Shown here one piece after another: positions 8,747 to 17,967 of a stretch of 64,000 nucleotides of DNA. The position numbers and the translations under genes are program-made. The stretch's first letter is position 1. Every line of letters begins with the position of its first letter. The stretch is taken from assembly GCF_012927745.1 (NCBI RefSeq), contig NZ_JABBKX010000002.1, positions 62,001-126,000 of the forward strand, in the 5' to 3' direction. The DNA is from Neoroseomonas marina. GTDB taxonomy: Bacteria > Pseudomonadota > Alphaproteobacteria > Acetobacterales > Acetobacteraceae. The notes beneath the pieces were generated by a model. The model saw only the letters and a program-made list of their open reading frames with translations, was not told where the DNA came from and did not search any database.

Positions 8747-10032
8747 AGGCCGAGGCGGTCCCTGATCCGCCCTTCCATCACCTTCGCCATGACGCCGAGC
8801 CGCCAGAAGCCGTGGAAGGCCATGGGGCGGATCGGCGTGACGGGCATGGCGATGTCCCGCGCCGGCGTGCCCGTGGCGAGCTTCGCGATCTCCCCGCCCA
8901 TCGCCGTCGACAGCGCCACGCCGCGGCCGTTGTAGCCGAGGCAGGCGTAGAGCCCTGGCGCTGGCTCGTGGATATGCGGGTAATGGTCCTCGGTCATGGC
9001 CAGCTGGCCGTTCCAGCCATGCGTCCATGCCGCGCCGGCCAGCACCGGCCACAGCCGTTCCGCGTAGCGCACCAGATAGCGGACCGGCCCGGGCCCATCG
9101 ATCGGCCGCTGCGGCCCCCGCCCGCCGATGAGCAGCCGACCGGCCTGGTCGACGCGCAGATAGACGGTGATGTTCCCGCTCTCGTACAGCGACCCGCGCA
9201 GCGGCAGGATGCCGCGCGCCACCTCCGGCGCCAGCGGCGCCGTCGCGACGATGGAACTGAACACCGGCACGACGCTGCGCCGCAGCCCCGGCCAGAGGTC
9301 ATCCGTATAGCCGTTGGTGCCGAGCACCACCATGTCGGCCCGCACGACGCCCGCCGGCGTCGTCGCGCACCAGGTGCCGCCCTCCCGCGCCAGGCGCGTC
9401 ACCGGCGTCCCGCCATGGATGCGCGCCCCCGCGCGCAACGCGGCATCGGCAAGACCGCGCGCATAGTCGAGCGGCTGCACGTCCCCGCCACTCGCATCGA
9501 GCATGATCGCCCGGTAGCGCCGATGCCCCGTCGCCGCCCGCGCCGCATCCTCATCGAGCAGGCGCACCGGGAAGCCGCGCCGCATGCCCTGCTCGGCCGA
9601 TCGCCGCAGGCCCTCGGCATGCCGCGGCTGGTAGGCCGCGCGCAGCGTGCCGCCCTGGCGCGCATCGCAGGCGATCTGCCAGCGGCGGATCAGGGCGAAG
9701 GTCGTCTCCGGCGCTCCCCAGGCGAAGCGCACCATGCGACCGCCCAGATCGGGTCCGAAATCGCGCTCCACCTCGTCCGGATCGGGCTTGAGGCCCGGAT
9801 TGACCTGGCCCCCGTTGCGCCCGGACGCGCCCCAGCCCGGTTCGGCCGCATCGAGCACGACCACGCGCACGCCTCGCTCGGCGAGGTGCAGCGCCGTGGA
9901 CAGGCCGGTGAAGCCGGCTCCGATGACGAGGACATCCGCCCGCACGTCGCCGTCGAGCGGCGGGGTGGGCGGTGCCGGCCGCGCGGTGGCGGCGTAGAGG
10001 CTGGGCGGAAGCGACGGCGCGGCGTTCGGCAT
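8743..10032 (-). CDS. FAD-dependent amine/amino-acid oxidase (DAO family, PuuB-like)
   Basis: 429 residues. The FAD-binding motif GAGFTG is at residues 38-43, after a Pro-rich N-terminus, followed by ASGRNGGQV. The C-terminal flavin-site signature is LGYNGRGVALSTAMGGEIA. This matches the gamma-glutamylputrescine oxidase branch of the D-amino-acid-oxidase/glycine-oxidase family, which deaminates primary or secondary amines. It stands alone on the minus strand, convergent with the GntR gene. The substrate is probably an N-alkyl amine or a derivatised polyamine, but there is no gamma-glutamylputrescine synthetase nearby to support the Puu pathway. Confidence 0.85.
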   Translation of the reverse strand: MPNAAPSLPPSLYAATARPAPPTPPLDGDVRADVLVIGAGFTGLSTALHLAERGVRVVVLDAAEPGWGASGRNGGQVNPGLKPDPDEVERDFGPDLGGRMVRFAWGAPETTFALIRRWQIACDARQGGTLRAAYQPRHAEGLRRSAEQGMRRGFPVRLLDEDAARAATGHRRYRAIMLDASGGDVQPLDYARGLADAALRAGARIHGGTPVTRLAREGGTWCATTPAGVVRADMVVLGTNGYTDDLWPGLRRSVVPVFSSIVATAPLAPEVARGILPLRGSLYESGNITVYLRVDQAGRLLIGGRGPQRPIDGPGPVRYLVRYAERLWPVLAGAAWTHGWNGQLAMTEDHYPHIHEPAPGLYACLGYNGRGVALSTAMGGEIAKLATGTPARDIAMPVTPIRPMAFHGFWRLGVMAKVMEGRIRDRLGL

Positions 10033-10088
10033 GCGGCGCGAGCCTAGGAGGGGCCGGTCGTCACGTCACCTGCCCGCGGTGTGCGACG

Positions 10089-11132
10089 TCAGCCGAAGGC
10101 GAGCTGCACCTTCATCGAGGCGCGTCGATCGGCGGCGAGGTCGAAGGCCGCCTGGGCATCGGCCAGCGGCCGCGTCGCGGTGATCAGGGGCCGCACGTCG
10201 ATCTCGCGTCGCGCGATCAGCCCGGCGGCATGCTCGAATTCCGGATGGAACCGGAAGGACCCCGCCAGGCGCAGCTCCTTCGCCACCACGACGTTCATCG
10301 GCACGTCGAAACTGCCGCCGATGCCGACCTGCACGATGGTCCCGCGCGGCCGCACGCAGGCGATCGCCTGGGCCAATGCGCGCGGATTGCCGCTGCATTC
10401 GATCGCGAGGTCGAAGCGACCCTTGTCCATCTCCTCCGCCGCCAGCGCATCCCTGTCTGCGGCGACGTTCACCGCCGCCGACGCGCCGAGCCGCCGCGCG
10501 AATGCGAGCGGTTCGTCCACCACATCCGTCACCGTGACCTCGGCCGCGCCGGCATGCTTCAACGCGAGCAGCACCACGCCGCCGATCGGCCCGAAGCCGG
10601 TGACCAGCGCGCGCTTGCCGCGCACCTCGCCCGCCTGACCGACGGCATGCAGCGCGACGGCGAGCGGCTCGCTCATCGCCGCCTCCCCGATCGAGACGAC
10701 ATCGCCCACCGGCACGCATTGCCGTGCCGCGACCACCAGCCGGCGCCGGAAGCCGCCCTGGACGTGCGGCATGCGCATCGCACTGCCCCAGAAGCGCATC
10801 TCGAGGCAGTGCTGCGGCTCGTCGCGCGCGCAGTATTCGCAGGCGCCGCACGGGTGGGAGGGATTCACCGCCACCCGGTCGCCCGGCTTCAGCCCGACCA
10901 CGCCGGCGCCCAGCGCCGCGACGGTGCCGGCGACCTCGTGCCCCAGCACCATCGGCTCGCGCACCCGCACCGTGCCGAAGCCGCCATCGAGGTAGTAGTG
11001 CAGGTCCGACCCGCAGATCCCGCCGGCGCCGATATCGACCAGCACCTCCCCGGCGCCGGGCGCCGGCAGATCGACCATCTCGACCCGCAGGTCGCGCTGG
11101 CCGTGGATCACGCAGGCTTCGGTCGTCGTCAT
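10089..11132 (-). CDS. idnD: L-idonate 5-dehydrogenase-like zinc alcohol dehydrogenase
   Basis: 347 residues from the ATG at 11132. GGICGSDLHYY and GHEVAG mark the catalytic zinc site, and PCGACEYC plus a later Cys give the full four-cysteine structural-zinc lobe. A Rossmann motif GFGPIG follows. MRFWGSAMRMPHVQGGF and GSFRFHPEF closely resemble remembered E. coli IdnD segments (MRFFGSAM, PHVDGGF, GSFRF). The expected reaction is L-idonate to 5-keto-gluconate with NAD(P). It lies 104 bp downstream of the IclR gene on the same strand. No gluconate kinase or idonate permease is nearby, so another sugar acid is possible. Confidence 0.75.
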   Translation of the reverse strand: MTTTEACVIHGQRDLRVEMVDLPAPGAGEVLVDIGAGGICGSDLHYYLDGGFGTVRVREPMVLGHEVAGTVAALGAGVVGLKPGDRVAVNPSHPCGACEYCARDEPQHCLEMRFWGSAMRMPHVQGGFRRRLVVAARQCVPVGDVVSIGEAAMSEPLAVALHAVGQAGEVRGKRALVTGFGPIGGVVLLALKHAGAAEVTVTDVVDEPLAFARRLGASAAVNVAADRDALAAEEMDKGRFDLAIECSGNPRALAQAIACVRPRGTIVQVGIGGSFDVPMNVVVAKELRLAGSFRFHPEFEHAAGLIARREIDVRPLITATRPLADAQAAFDLAADRRASMKVQLAFG

Positions 11133-11236
11133 GGCGCTCCCCCAGGGTCCCGGCGGGCCGGCCCGTCGGCGCGCATGATCGTCCAGTCCGGCACCAAGAT
11201 CGAGACCGTGCGCGCGCCCTCGTTGCCTGACCGCGT

Positions 11237-12022
11237 CTAGGCCCGGTGCCCGAGCTGGCGCGACAGGTCGCGCCCGGCCTGCCGCACCCGCCGCGCGAGG
11301 CCCGCGAGCTTCGGCTGCACCCGCGCCAGCGGGCCGGCCAGCACGATCGCCGCCACGACCTCGCCGCGCGCATCGAAGACCGGCGCGGCGATGCCGACGA
11401 CCCCATCGGTCGATTCCCCGAGCGTCACCGCATAACCCTGCTCCCGCACTTCCGCGACGATGCGGCGAAGCGCGCGGCGATCGGTGACGCTGGTCGGCGT
11501 CTCCGCGGTCAGCCGGGCGCTGCGCAGGAAGGCCTCCGGCCAGGGCGGCGGCAGGTAGGCCAGCATGACCCGGCCCGAGGCCGTGCAGTGGATCGGCCGC
11601 AGGTCGCCGACCGTCGCGGCGAAGCGCAGCGCGGTGCGGCTCTCGACCTTGTCCGTGTAGACCATCGCGCTGCGATCGGGGGTGAGAACGGCGAGCATCG
11701 CCGTCTCCCCCGTGCCCTCGGCCAGCGCCTCCAGCGCCGCGCGCCCGGCGCTGCCGAAGCCCGGCGACTGCCCCGCGAGGATCGCGCGCGCCAGGCCGAA
11801 GGCCTCCGGCCCCAGCCGCCACGCGCCTTCGGCCTGCACCGCGTATCCCGCCGTGGCGAGCCCCCGCAGCAGCCCGAGCAGCGTCGTCTTCGGCGCCCCC
11901 ATCGCCTGCGCGAGCGAAGCCAGCGTCGCGCCCTGCGGCGCCGCCGCCAGGCAGTCCAGCAACTGCACGACGCGCCCGACCGAGCGCGGGCCGCTCGCGG
12001 CCTCGGGCGCGGCGTCGGGCAC
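11237..12022 (-). CDS. IclR-family transcriptional regulator
   Basis: 261 residues starting at a GTG (12022) that overlaps the TAG stop of the upstream Bug gene. The N-terminal winged helix-turn-helix (about residues 12-70) includes LASLAQAMGAPKTTLLGLL. The effector-binding domain has the usual IHCTASGRVMLAYL and GVVGIAAPVFD segments. It is co-translated with the Bug receptor and faces the divergent acyl-CoA module, so it probably controls both from the TTCGAAC sites at 13029-13065. The effector is likely the Bug ligand or its CoA ester (inference). Confidence 0.9.
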   Translation of the reverse strand: MPDAAPEAASGPRSVGRVVQLLDCLAAAPQGATLASLAQAMGAPKTTLLGLLRGLATAGYAVQAEGAWRLGPEAFGLARAILAGQSPGFGSAGRAALEALAEGTGETAMLAVLTPDRSAMVYTDKVESRTALRFAATVGDLRPIHCTASGRVMLAYLPPPWPEAFLRSARLTAETPTSVTDRRALRRIVAEVREQGYAVTLGESTDGVVGIAAPVFDARGEVVAAIVLAGPLARVQPKLAGLARRVRQAGRDLSRQLGHRA

Positions 12023-13002
12023 TATTGCGGCTCGATGCCCGCGATGCGGACGTACTCGCCCCAGACGCGCATCTGGTCGCGGAGGTACTGCGCGAACTGC
12101 TCCGGCGTCTGCGCGAAGGGCAGGAAGCCGAGCTGGCGCAGCCGCTCCTCCGTCGTCGGCCGCCGCAGCACCGCGTTCAGCGCCTGGTTGGCCCGCGCGA
12201 TGATCGGCGCCGGCGTCGCACGCGGCGCCGAAATGCCGAACCACACTGTGATGTCGAAGCCCGGCACCACCGTCGCGACCGGCGGCACGCCCGGGGCGAG
12301 CGGCGTCGGGTCCTTGCCCGACTGCGCCAGCGCCCGCACCCGCCCGGCCTGCGTCTGCACCAGGCCGTTCGCGAGATCCGTGAAGGTGCAGTCGATCCGG
12401 CCGGCGGATACGTCGGTCAGCGCCTCGGCGCCGCCGCGATAGGGCACGCCGGTCAGCCGCGCGCCGGCGGCGCGGGCCAGCACCTCGGTCATGATCTGGC
12501 TGCTGGCATTGCCGTAGCTGAAGGTCAGCCCGTCCGGCCGCTGCCGCGCGCGATCGAGGAAGCCGCGCAGGTCGGCATCCGGCGCATTCGGCCCGACGAC
12601 GAACAGGTACGGCGCCTCGGCGATCGACCCGACATGGGCGAAGTCGTTGACCGGGTCGAAAGGCATCCGCTTCAGGATGTGCGGGTTCACCGACGCCGCG
12701 CTGGTGCTGATGATGACCAGCGTGTGCCCATCCGGCGCGGCCTGCGCCACCGCCTGCGTGCCGACGATGCCATTGCCGCCCGCGCGGTTGTCCACGATCA
12801 CCGGATGACCGAGTTCCTGCGACAGCGGCTCCGCGAGCACGCGCGCCAGCACGTCCGTCAGGCTGCCCGCCGGGAAGGCGACCACCAGGCGCACCGGCCG
12901 GTCCGGCCATTGCGCACGCGCCCCGCGCGGCAGCAGCAGTGCCGGCGTGGCGAGCGCCGCGCGGCGCCCCATCCCGGTCGCAATGGTCCCGTGCTTCGTC
13001 AT
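12022..13002 (-). CDS. Bug/TctC-family periplasmic solute-binding protein
   Basis: 326 residues from the ATG at 13002, chosen because GGAGGAAGG lies just upstream. The signal peptide contains GRRAALA and is cut near residue 30 (GARA before QWPDRP), a possible Tat-type leader. Family hallmarks are VRLVVAFPAGSLTDVLAR, IVDNRAGGNGIVG and QAAPDGHT. As with the other two receptors here, no TctA/TctB is nearby. It is cotranslated with the IclR regulator and divergent from the acyl-CoA genes, so its ligand is probably a carboxylic acid fed to them. Confidence 0.9.
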   Translation of the reverse strand: MTKHGTIATGMGRRAALATPALLLPRGARAQWPDRPVRLVVAFPAGSLTDVLARVLAEPLSQELGHPVIVDNRAGGNGIVGTQAVAQAAPDGHTLVIISTSAASVNPHILKRMPFDPVNDFAHVGSIAEAPYLFVVGPNAPDADLRGFLDRARQRPDGLTFSYGNASSQIMTEVLARAAGARLTGVPYRGGAEALTDVSAGRIDCTFTDLANGLVQTQAGRVRALAQSGKDPTPLAPGVPPVATVVPGFDITVWFGISAPRATPAPIIARANQALNAVLRRPTTEERLRQLGFLPFAQTPEQFAQYLRDQMRVWGEYVRIAGIEPQ

Positions 13003-13028
13003 GCCCTGACCTTCCTCCAAGGTAGTGT

Positions 13029-13065
13029 TGTTCGTATATTCGAACACAGTGTGAAATTTTCGAAC
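13029..13065. promoter_or_regulatory. Candidate IclR operator: spaced TTCGAAC repeats
   Basis: The inverted repeat TGTTCG-N6-CGAACA occupies 13029-13046. The word TTCGAAC occurs at 13039-13045 and again at 13059-13065, exactly 20 bp (two helical turns) apart. The region is AT-rich and lies in the 134-bp gap between divergent starts at 13002 and 13137. It is the natural binding place for the IclR protein encoded two genes away. Binding itself is inferred. Confidence 0.6.
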
Positions 13066-13136
13066 GTTGCCGTCAATCCCGGCATTGACAGGGCGGGGCG
13101 GTTCTGGCCCTTCTCGATCCATCTCGGGGAACGTCC

Positions 13137-14303
13137 ATGGCATTCGAACTGACGGCCGAGCAGGCCGAGATCCGCGACCAGATGCTGAAGCTCTGCGCCT
13201 CCTTCGGCGACGAGTACTGGCTGCGCAAGGACCGCGAAGGCACCTTCCCCGAGGAATTCCACGCCGCCATGGCCAAGGGCGGCTGGCTCGGCATCGCGAT
13301 GCCCGAACAGTATGGCGGCGGCGGCCTCGGCATCACCGAAGCCGCGGTGATGATGCAGGCGGTGGCCGAGAGCGGCGCCTGCATGACCGGCGCCTCCGCC
13401 ATCCACATGAACATCTTCGGGCTCAACCCGGTCATCGTCTTCGGCACCGAGGACCAGAAGCAGCGCGCCCTGCCGCCGCTCATCGCCGGCACCGACAAGC
13501 CCTGCTTCGCGGTGACCGAACCCGATGTCGGCCTCAACACCACGCAGCTCAAGACGCGGGCCGAGCGCAACGGCGACCACTACGTCGTGCGCGGCCAGAA
13601 GATGTGGATCAGCACGGCGCAGGTCGCCAACAAGATGCTGCTGCTGGCGCGCACCACGCCGCTCGATGAGGTGAAGCGCAAGACCGACGGCCTGTCGCTC
13701 TTCTACACCGACATCGACCGCGCCAAGGTCGAGATCCGCCTGATCGAGAAGATGGGCCGCCACGCCGTCGATTCGAACATGGTCTTCTTCGACGGGCTCG
13801 AAGTGCCGGTCGCCGACCGCATCGGCGAGGAAGGCAAGGGCTTCCGCTACATCCTGCACGGCATGAACCCCGAGCGCATCCTGATCGCGGCCGAGGCCGT
13901 GGGCATCGGCCGGGCCGCGCTGCGCAAGGCGACGGATTACGCCAAGGAACGCCGCGTCTTCGGCCGCGCCATCGGGCAGAACCAGGGCATCCAGCATCCG
14001 CTCGCGCGCTGCTGGGCGCATCTCGAGGCCGCGAACCTGATGGTGATGAAGGCCGCCGCGCTCTACGACGAGGGCAAGGACTGCGGCGCGGAATCCAACG
14101 CCGCGAAGTACCTCGCCGCCGAAGCGGGTTTCTCCGCCGCCGAGACGGCGGTGATGACCCATGGCGGCATGGGCTACGCCCAGGAATACCACGTCGAGCG
14201 CTACCTGCGCGAAAGCCTGATCCCCCGCATCGCGCCGGTGAGCCGCGAGCTCATCCTGAGCCATATCGCCGAGCGCGTGCTCGGCCTGCCCAAGTCCTAC
14301 TAG
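13137..14303 (+). CDS. Acyl-CoA dehydrogenase
   Basis: 388 residues, normal for the family. FAD/substrate motifs include CFAVTEPDVG (about residue 121) and GQKMWIST (about 155). The C-terminal part has KERRVFGRAIGQNQ, GGMGYAQEY and VERYLRES. At the position of the canonical catalytic Glu (the YEG of medium-chain enzymes) it reads RIAPVSREL. A Glu is present at NPER (Glu246), where isovaleryl-CoA and long-chain enzymes carry their base. It is first in a four-gene unit with CoA-transfer enzymes, so it should oxidise an acyl-CoA, perhaps a branched one. Confidence 0.92.
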   Translation: MAFELTAEQAEIRDQMLKLCASFGDEYWLRKDREGTFPEEFHAAMAKGGWLGIAMPEQYGGGGLGITEAAVMMQAVAESGACMTGASAIHMNIFGLNPVIVFGTEDQKQRALPPLIAGTDKPCFAVTEPDVGLNTTQLKTRAERNGDHYVVRGQKMWISTAQVANKMLLLARTTPLDEVKRKTDGLSLFYTDIDRAKVEIRLIEKMGRHAVDSNMVFFDGLEVPVADRIGEEGKGFRYILHGMNPERILIAAEAVGIGRAALRKATDYAKERRVFGRAIGQNQGIQHPLARCWAHLEAANLMVMKAAALYDEGKDCGAESNAAKYLAAEAGFSAAETAVMTHGGMGYAQEYHVERYLRESLIPRIAPVSRELILSHIAERVLGLPKSY

Positions 14304-15569
14304 GTGCCGCGCCGGCTCGACCCGGCGGCGCCGGACCTGGCCGGCCTCATACGCCCCGGCGACCAGGTCCTCTGGGGCCAGGTGACGGCCGAACCTCCGA
14401 CCCTCGTCGAGGCGATGGTCGCGCAGCGCGACGCCCTCGGCCCCTTCTCGGTGTTCCTCGGCACCGGCATGGGCCGAGCGCTGCGACCCGAACACGCCGA
14501 CCACATCCGCATGACCGGCCTCGGCGGCCTTGGCACCGCGCGCGCGCTCGCGAGCGCCGGCGTGCTCGACGTCCTGCCCGTCCATGGCGGCCAGGCCGGC
14601 CGCCTGATCGCGCAGGGCCGCATCCGCTGCGACGTGGCGCTGCTGATGCTCTCCCCGCCCGGCCCGGATGGCCGGCACAGCCTCGGCTGCGTGGTGGACT
14701 ACGTGGATGCCGCCATCGCCGCGGCGCGCACGGTGATCGCCGAAGTCAGCCCGCGCGTCCCCTACACCTTCGGCCATGACACGATCGGCCCGGACCGCAT
14801 CGACGCGATCCTCGAGACCGACCGCGCGCCCTACGTCACCCCGCCGTCCCGCATCGGGGACACCGGCCGCGCCATCGCCGCCCATGTCGCCGCGCTGATC
14901 GAGGACGGCAGCACCATCCAAACCGGCCTCGGCGAATTGCCCGAAGCGATCCTCGAAGGTCTCTCCGGTCATCGCGACCTCGGCCTGCATTCGGGCATCC
15001 TCGGTGATGCCGGCATGGCGCTGATCCAGCGCGGCGTGTTGACCAATGCGCGCAAGCCGATCGACACCGGCCGCAGCGTCGCGACCACGCTGGTCGGCAG
15101 CGAGGCCCTCTACGCCTTCGCCCATCGCAACCCGGACGTGCTGGTGCGATCCTGCGGCTACACCCATGCGGATTCGGTGCTGGCGCAACTGCCGCGCCTC
15201 GTCGCCATCAACTCGGCGGTCGAGGTCGACCTCACCGGCCAGGTGAACGCCGAGCAGGCCGGCCGCGCGATCGTCGGCGGCATCGGCGGCCAGGCGGATT
15301 TCGCCCGCGCGGCATCGCGCTCGCCGGGCGGCTGTTCCATCATCGCGCTGCCGGCCCGCGCCTCGGGCGGGGCCAGCCGCATCGTCGCGCGGCTGTCCGG
15401 CCCCGTGACGACGCCGCGCGCCGATGTCGACGTGGTGGTGACGGAATTCGGTGCCGCGGACCTGCGCGGCTGCACGCTGTCGGAACGCCGCCGGCGCCTC
15501 CTCGCGATCGCCGCGCCCGAGGCGCGCGAGGGGCTGGACCGCGCGGTGCGGGAGGAAGGATCGGAATGA
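14304..15569 (+). CDS. Acetyl-CoA hydrolase/4-hydroxybutyrate CoA-transferase family protein
   Basis: 421 residues starting at a GTG directly after the acyl-CoA dehydrogenase stop. The family signature is SAVEVDLTGQVNAE (about residue 305), whose Glu forms the acyl-enzyme/CoA thioester in class I CoA-transferases. IQTGLGELPEAI, LHSGILGD and GGIGGQADFARAA are also typical. It should move CoA between a short or hydroxylated acid and acetyl-CoA, or hydrolyse the thioester. With the two downstream CaiB/BaiF proteins the unit encodes three separate CoA-handling enzymes for one pathway. Confidence 0.88.
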   Translation: MPRRLDPAAPDLAGLIRPGDQVLWGQVTAEPPTLVEAMVAQRDALGPFSVFLGTGMGRALRPEHADHIRMTGLGGLGTARALASAGVLDVLPVHGGQAGRLIAQGRIRCDVALLMLSPPGPDGRHSLGCVVDYVDAAIAAARTVIAEVSPRVPYTFGHDTIGPDRIDAILETDRAPYVTPPSRIGDTGRAIAAHVAALIEDGSTIQTGLGELPEAILEGLSGHRDLGLHSGILGDAGMALIQRGVLTNARKPIDTGRSVATTLVGSEALYAFAHRNPDVLVRSCGYTHADSVLAQLPRLVAINSAVEVDLTGQVNAEQAGRAIVGGIGGQADFARAASRSPGGCSIIALPARASGGASRIVARLSGPVTTPRADVDVVVTEFGAADLRGCTLSERRRRLLAIAAPEAREGLDRAVREEGSE

Positions 15570-16798
15570 CGCAGCAGACCAAGGACATGCCCGGCCGCGG
15601 CTTCGGCGCGCTGGCCGGCATCCGCGTGCTGGACCTGACGGCCGTGCTGATGGGCCCCTTCTGCACGCAGATCCTCGCCGACCACGGCGCCGAGGTGATC
15701 AAGGTCGAAAGCCCCGAAGGCGACACGACGCGCCAGTTGCCCGTCTCCCGCGCGCCGGGCCTGGGGGCGATGTTCTACAACCTCAACCGCGGCAAGCGCG
15801 GCCTGGCGCTCGACCTGAAGCGGTCGGAGGCGCGCGCCGCCCTGCTGCGCCTCGCGGAATCCGCCGACGTCTTCATCCACGCCATGCGCTCGGACGCGAT
15901 CGCGCGCCTCGGCCTCACCTATGCCGACATCGCCGCGGTCAACCCGCGCATCGTCTACGCGAATGTCTACGGCTTCTCGCGCCGCGGGCCCTATGCCAAG
16001 GGCCCGGCCTATGACGACACCATCCAGGCGATGTCCGGCATGGCCGCGCTGCAGGGGCGCATGCTCGGCGCGCCGTCCTACTCGGCGACGCTGGTCGCGG
16101 ACAAGGTCTCGGGCCTCACCGCGCTCTACGCCGTGCTGATGGCGCTGCTGCACCGCGCCCGCACCGGCGAGGGCCAGGAGATCGAGGTCGCGATGTTCGA
16201 GACCATGGCGAACTTCGTGCTGACCGATCACATCAACGGCGCGTTGTTCGATCCGCCGGAAGGCGAGCCCGTCTATTCGCGCGCCGCCTCCCCCAACCGC
16301 CGTCCCTACCGCACCTCGGATGGCTGGGTCGCGGCGCTGATCTACACCGACAAGCATTGGCGCGCCTTCCTCGACGTCGCGGGCCAGCCCGCCTGGGCGA
16401 AGGACCCGCGCTTCGCCACGCTGAAGGACCGCGCCAAGGTGATCGACGAGGTCTATGCACGCATTGGCGAGACCCTCGTCACGCGCAGCACCGCCGAATG
16501 GCTCGACGCCTTTGCCCGCGCCGAGATCCCGGCCGCCCCCGTCAACGAGACCTCCGCCCTGCTGCGCGACCCGCATCTCGAGGCCGTCGGCTTCTTCACC
16601 GCGCAGGAAACCCCGCTCGGCACCGTCCGCTTCCCGGGCATGCCGGCCTGGTTCTCCCGTACCCCCGGGCAGATCACCAACCCCGCACCGGCGCTCGGCG
16701 CCGACGGCCGCGCCGTGCTGGCCGAAGGCGGCTTCACCGAGGCCGAGATCGACGCCCTGCGCGCCTCCGGCGCCCTTGTCCTGCCGGAGGCGTCGTGA
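15566..16798 (+). CDS. CaiB/BaiF (class III) CoA-transferase
   Basis: 410 residues; the start overlaps the upstream stop by 4 bp. The fold is recognised from [45 protein letters not shown] and [15 protein letters not shown]-like segments. The probable catalytic Asp is in VADKVSGL (Asp179), matching the formyl-CoA transferase active-site Asp. These enzymes transfer CoA between carboxylic acids through an aspartyl-CoA anhydride. Here it likely activates the acid imported for the acyl-CoA dehydrogenase. The donor and acceptor are unknown. Confidence 0.9.
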   Translation: MTQQTKDMPGRGFGALAGIRVLDLTAVLMGPFCTQILADHGAEVIKVESPEGDTTRQLPVSRAPGLGAMFYNLNRGKRGLALDLKRSEARAALLRLAESADVFIHAMRSDAIARLGLTYADIAAVNPRIVYANVYGFSRRGPYAKGPAYDDTIQAMSGMAALQGRMLGAPSYSATLVADKVSGLTALYAVLMALLHRARTGEGQEIEVAMFETMANFVLTDHINGALFDPPEGEPVYSRAASPNRRPYRTSDGWVAALIYTDKHWRAFLDVAGQPAWAKDPRFATLKDRAKVIDEVYARIGETLVTRSTAEWLDAFARAEIPAAPVNETSALLRDPHLEAVGFFTAQETPLGTVRFPGMPAWFSRTPGQITNPAPALGADGRAVLAEGGFTEAEIDALRASGALVLPEAS

Positions 16799-17967
16799 GC
16801 GCGCCGCGCCAGGGCCCGCTCGCCGGGATCAAGGTCGTGGAGCTCGCCGGCATCGGGCCGGCGCCGATGTGCGCCATGCTGCTCGCCGATCTCGGCGCGA
16901 CGGTGCTGCGCATCGACCGGCCGGAACCGCCACAACTCGGCATCCCGCGCCCGCTGCGCCACAACCTGATCCTGCGCGGGCGGCCCTGCCTCGCCCTCGA
17001 CCTCAAGCGTCCCGAATGCCGCGACCTGGCGCTGCGCCTGATCGAGGAAGCCGACGCGCTCATCGAAGGCTTCCGCCCCGGCGTGACCGAGCGCCTCGGC
17101 CTCGGTCCGGAGGACTGCCTCGCGCGCAATCCACGCCTCGTCTACGGCCGCATGACCGGCTGGGGCCAGCACGGGCCACTGGCCCAGGCGGCGGGCCACG
17201 ACCTCAACTACATCGCGCTGACCGGCGCGCTCGATGCGATCGGCCGCGAGGGCCAGCCGCCGACCCCGCCGCTCAACCTCGTCGGCGATTTCGGTGGCGG
17301 GTCGATGTATCTCGCGGTCGGCATCCTGGCGGCGATCATCTCGGCGCGCGCGACCGGCCAGGGCCAGGTGGTCGACGCCGCCATCGTCGACGGCACCGCC
17401 CATCTGATGACCGGCTTCCACGGCCTGCTCGCCGCCGGGCTGTTCAACGCGCAGCGCGGCACCAACCTGCTCGATTCCGGCGCGCCCTTCTACGATTGCT
17501 ACGAATGCGCCGATGGCCGCTGGGTCTCGGTCGCGCCCATCGAGGGCCGGTTCCATGCCGAACTGCTGCAACGCCTCGGCATCGATGCGGCGGACTTCCC
17601 CGCGCAATCCGACCGCGCCCGCTGGCCCGAGGCGCGCGCGCGCCTCGCCGCCGCGATCCGCACGCGCACGCGCGACGAATGGTCCGCGCTGCTCGAAGGC
17701 ACTGACGCCTGCTTCGCGCCGGTGCTGAGCATGGCCGAGGCCGCGCAACACCCGCACATGCAGGCGCGCGGCACCTATCTGGAGGTCGAAGGCGTCGTCC
17801 AGCCCGCCCCGGCGCCGCGCTTCAGCCGCACACCGCCGGACGCGCCGATGCCGCCGCAACCGGCCGATCCGGCCTCGGCCGCCGCGGCGCTGGAAGGCTG
17901 GCTGCCGGCGGAGGAGATCGCTGCGCGGCTCGCCGCTATTCCAGCCGCAGCCCGCGCGCCTGGATGA
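16795..17967 (+). CDS. Alpha-methylacyl-CoA racemase-like CaiB/BaiF protein
   Basis: 390 residues from a GTG overlapping the previous stop. It has the racemase-type catalytic set rather than the transferase Asp: [14 protein letters not shown] (His135), LVGDFGGG (Asp165) and CYECADG (Glu237). These are close in position to the His, Asp and Glu of mycobacterial MCR. It should epimerise the alpha carbon of a 2-methyl-branched acyl-CoA. That fits the acyl-CoA dehydrogenase at the head of the operon, because such enzymes act on only one stereoisomer. Its 3' end overlaps the convergent Bug gene by 32 bp. Confidence 0.85.
   Translation: MSAPRQGPLAGIKVVELAGIGPAPMCAMLLADLGATVLRIDRPEPPQLGIPRPLRHNLILRGRPCLALDLKRPECRDLALRLIEEADALIEGFRPGVTERLGLGPEDCLARNPRLVYGRMTGWGQHGPLAQAAGHDLNYIALTGALDAIGREGQPPTPPLNLVGDFGGGSMYLAVGILAAIISARATGQGQVVDAAIVDGTAHLMTGFHGLLAAGLFNAQRGTNLLDSGAPFYDCYECADGRWVSVAPIEGRFHAELLQRLGIDAADFPAQSDRARWPEARARLAAAIRTRTRDEWSALLEGTDACFAPVLSMAEAAQHPHMQARGTYLEVEGVVQPAPAPRFSRTPPDAPMPPQPADPASAAAALEGWLPAEEIAARLAAIPAAARAPG

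Noticed and set aside
8743-10032. True gamma-glutamylputrescine oxidase (puuB) assignment
   Set aside because: No puuA, puuC or puuD genes are present, so only the DAO family level is reported.
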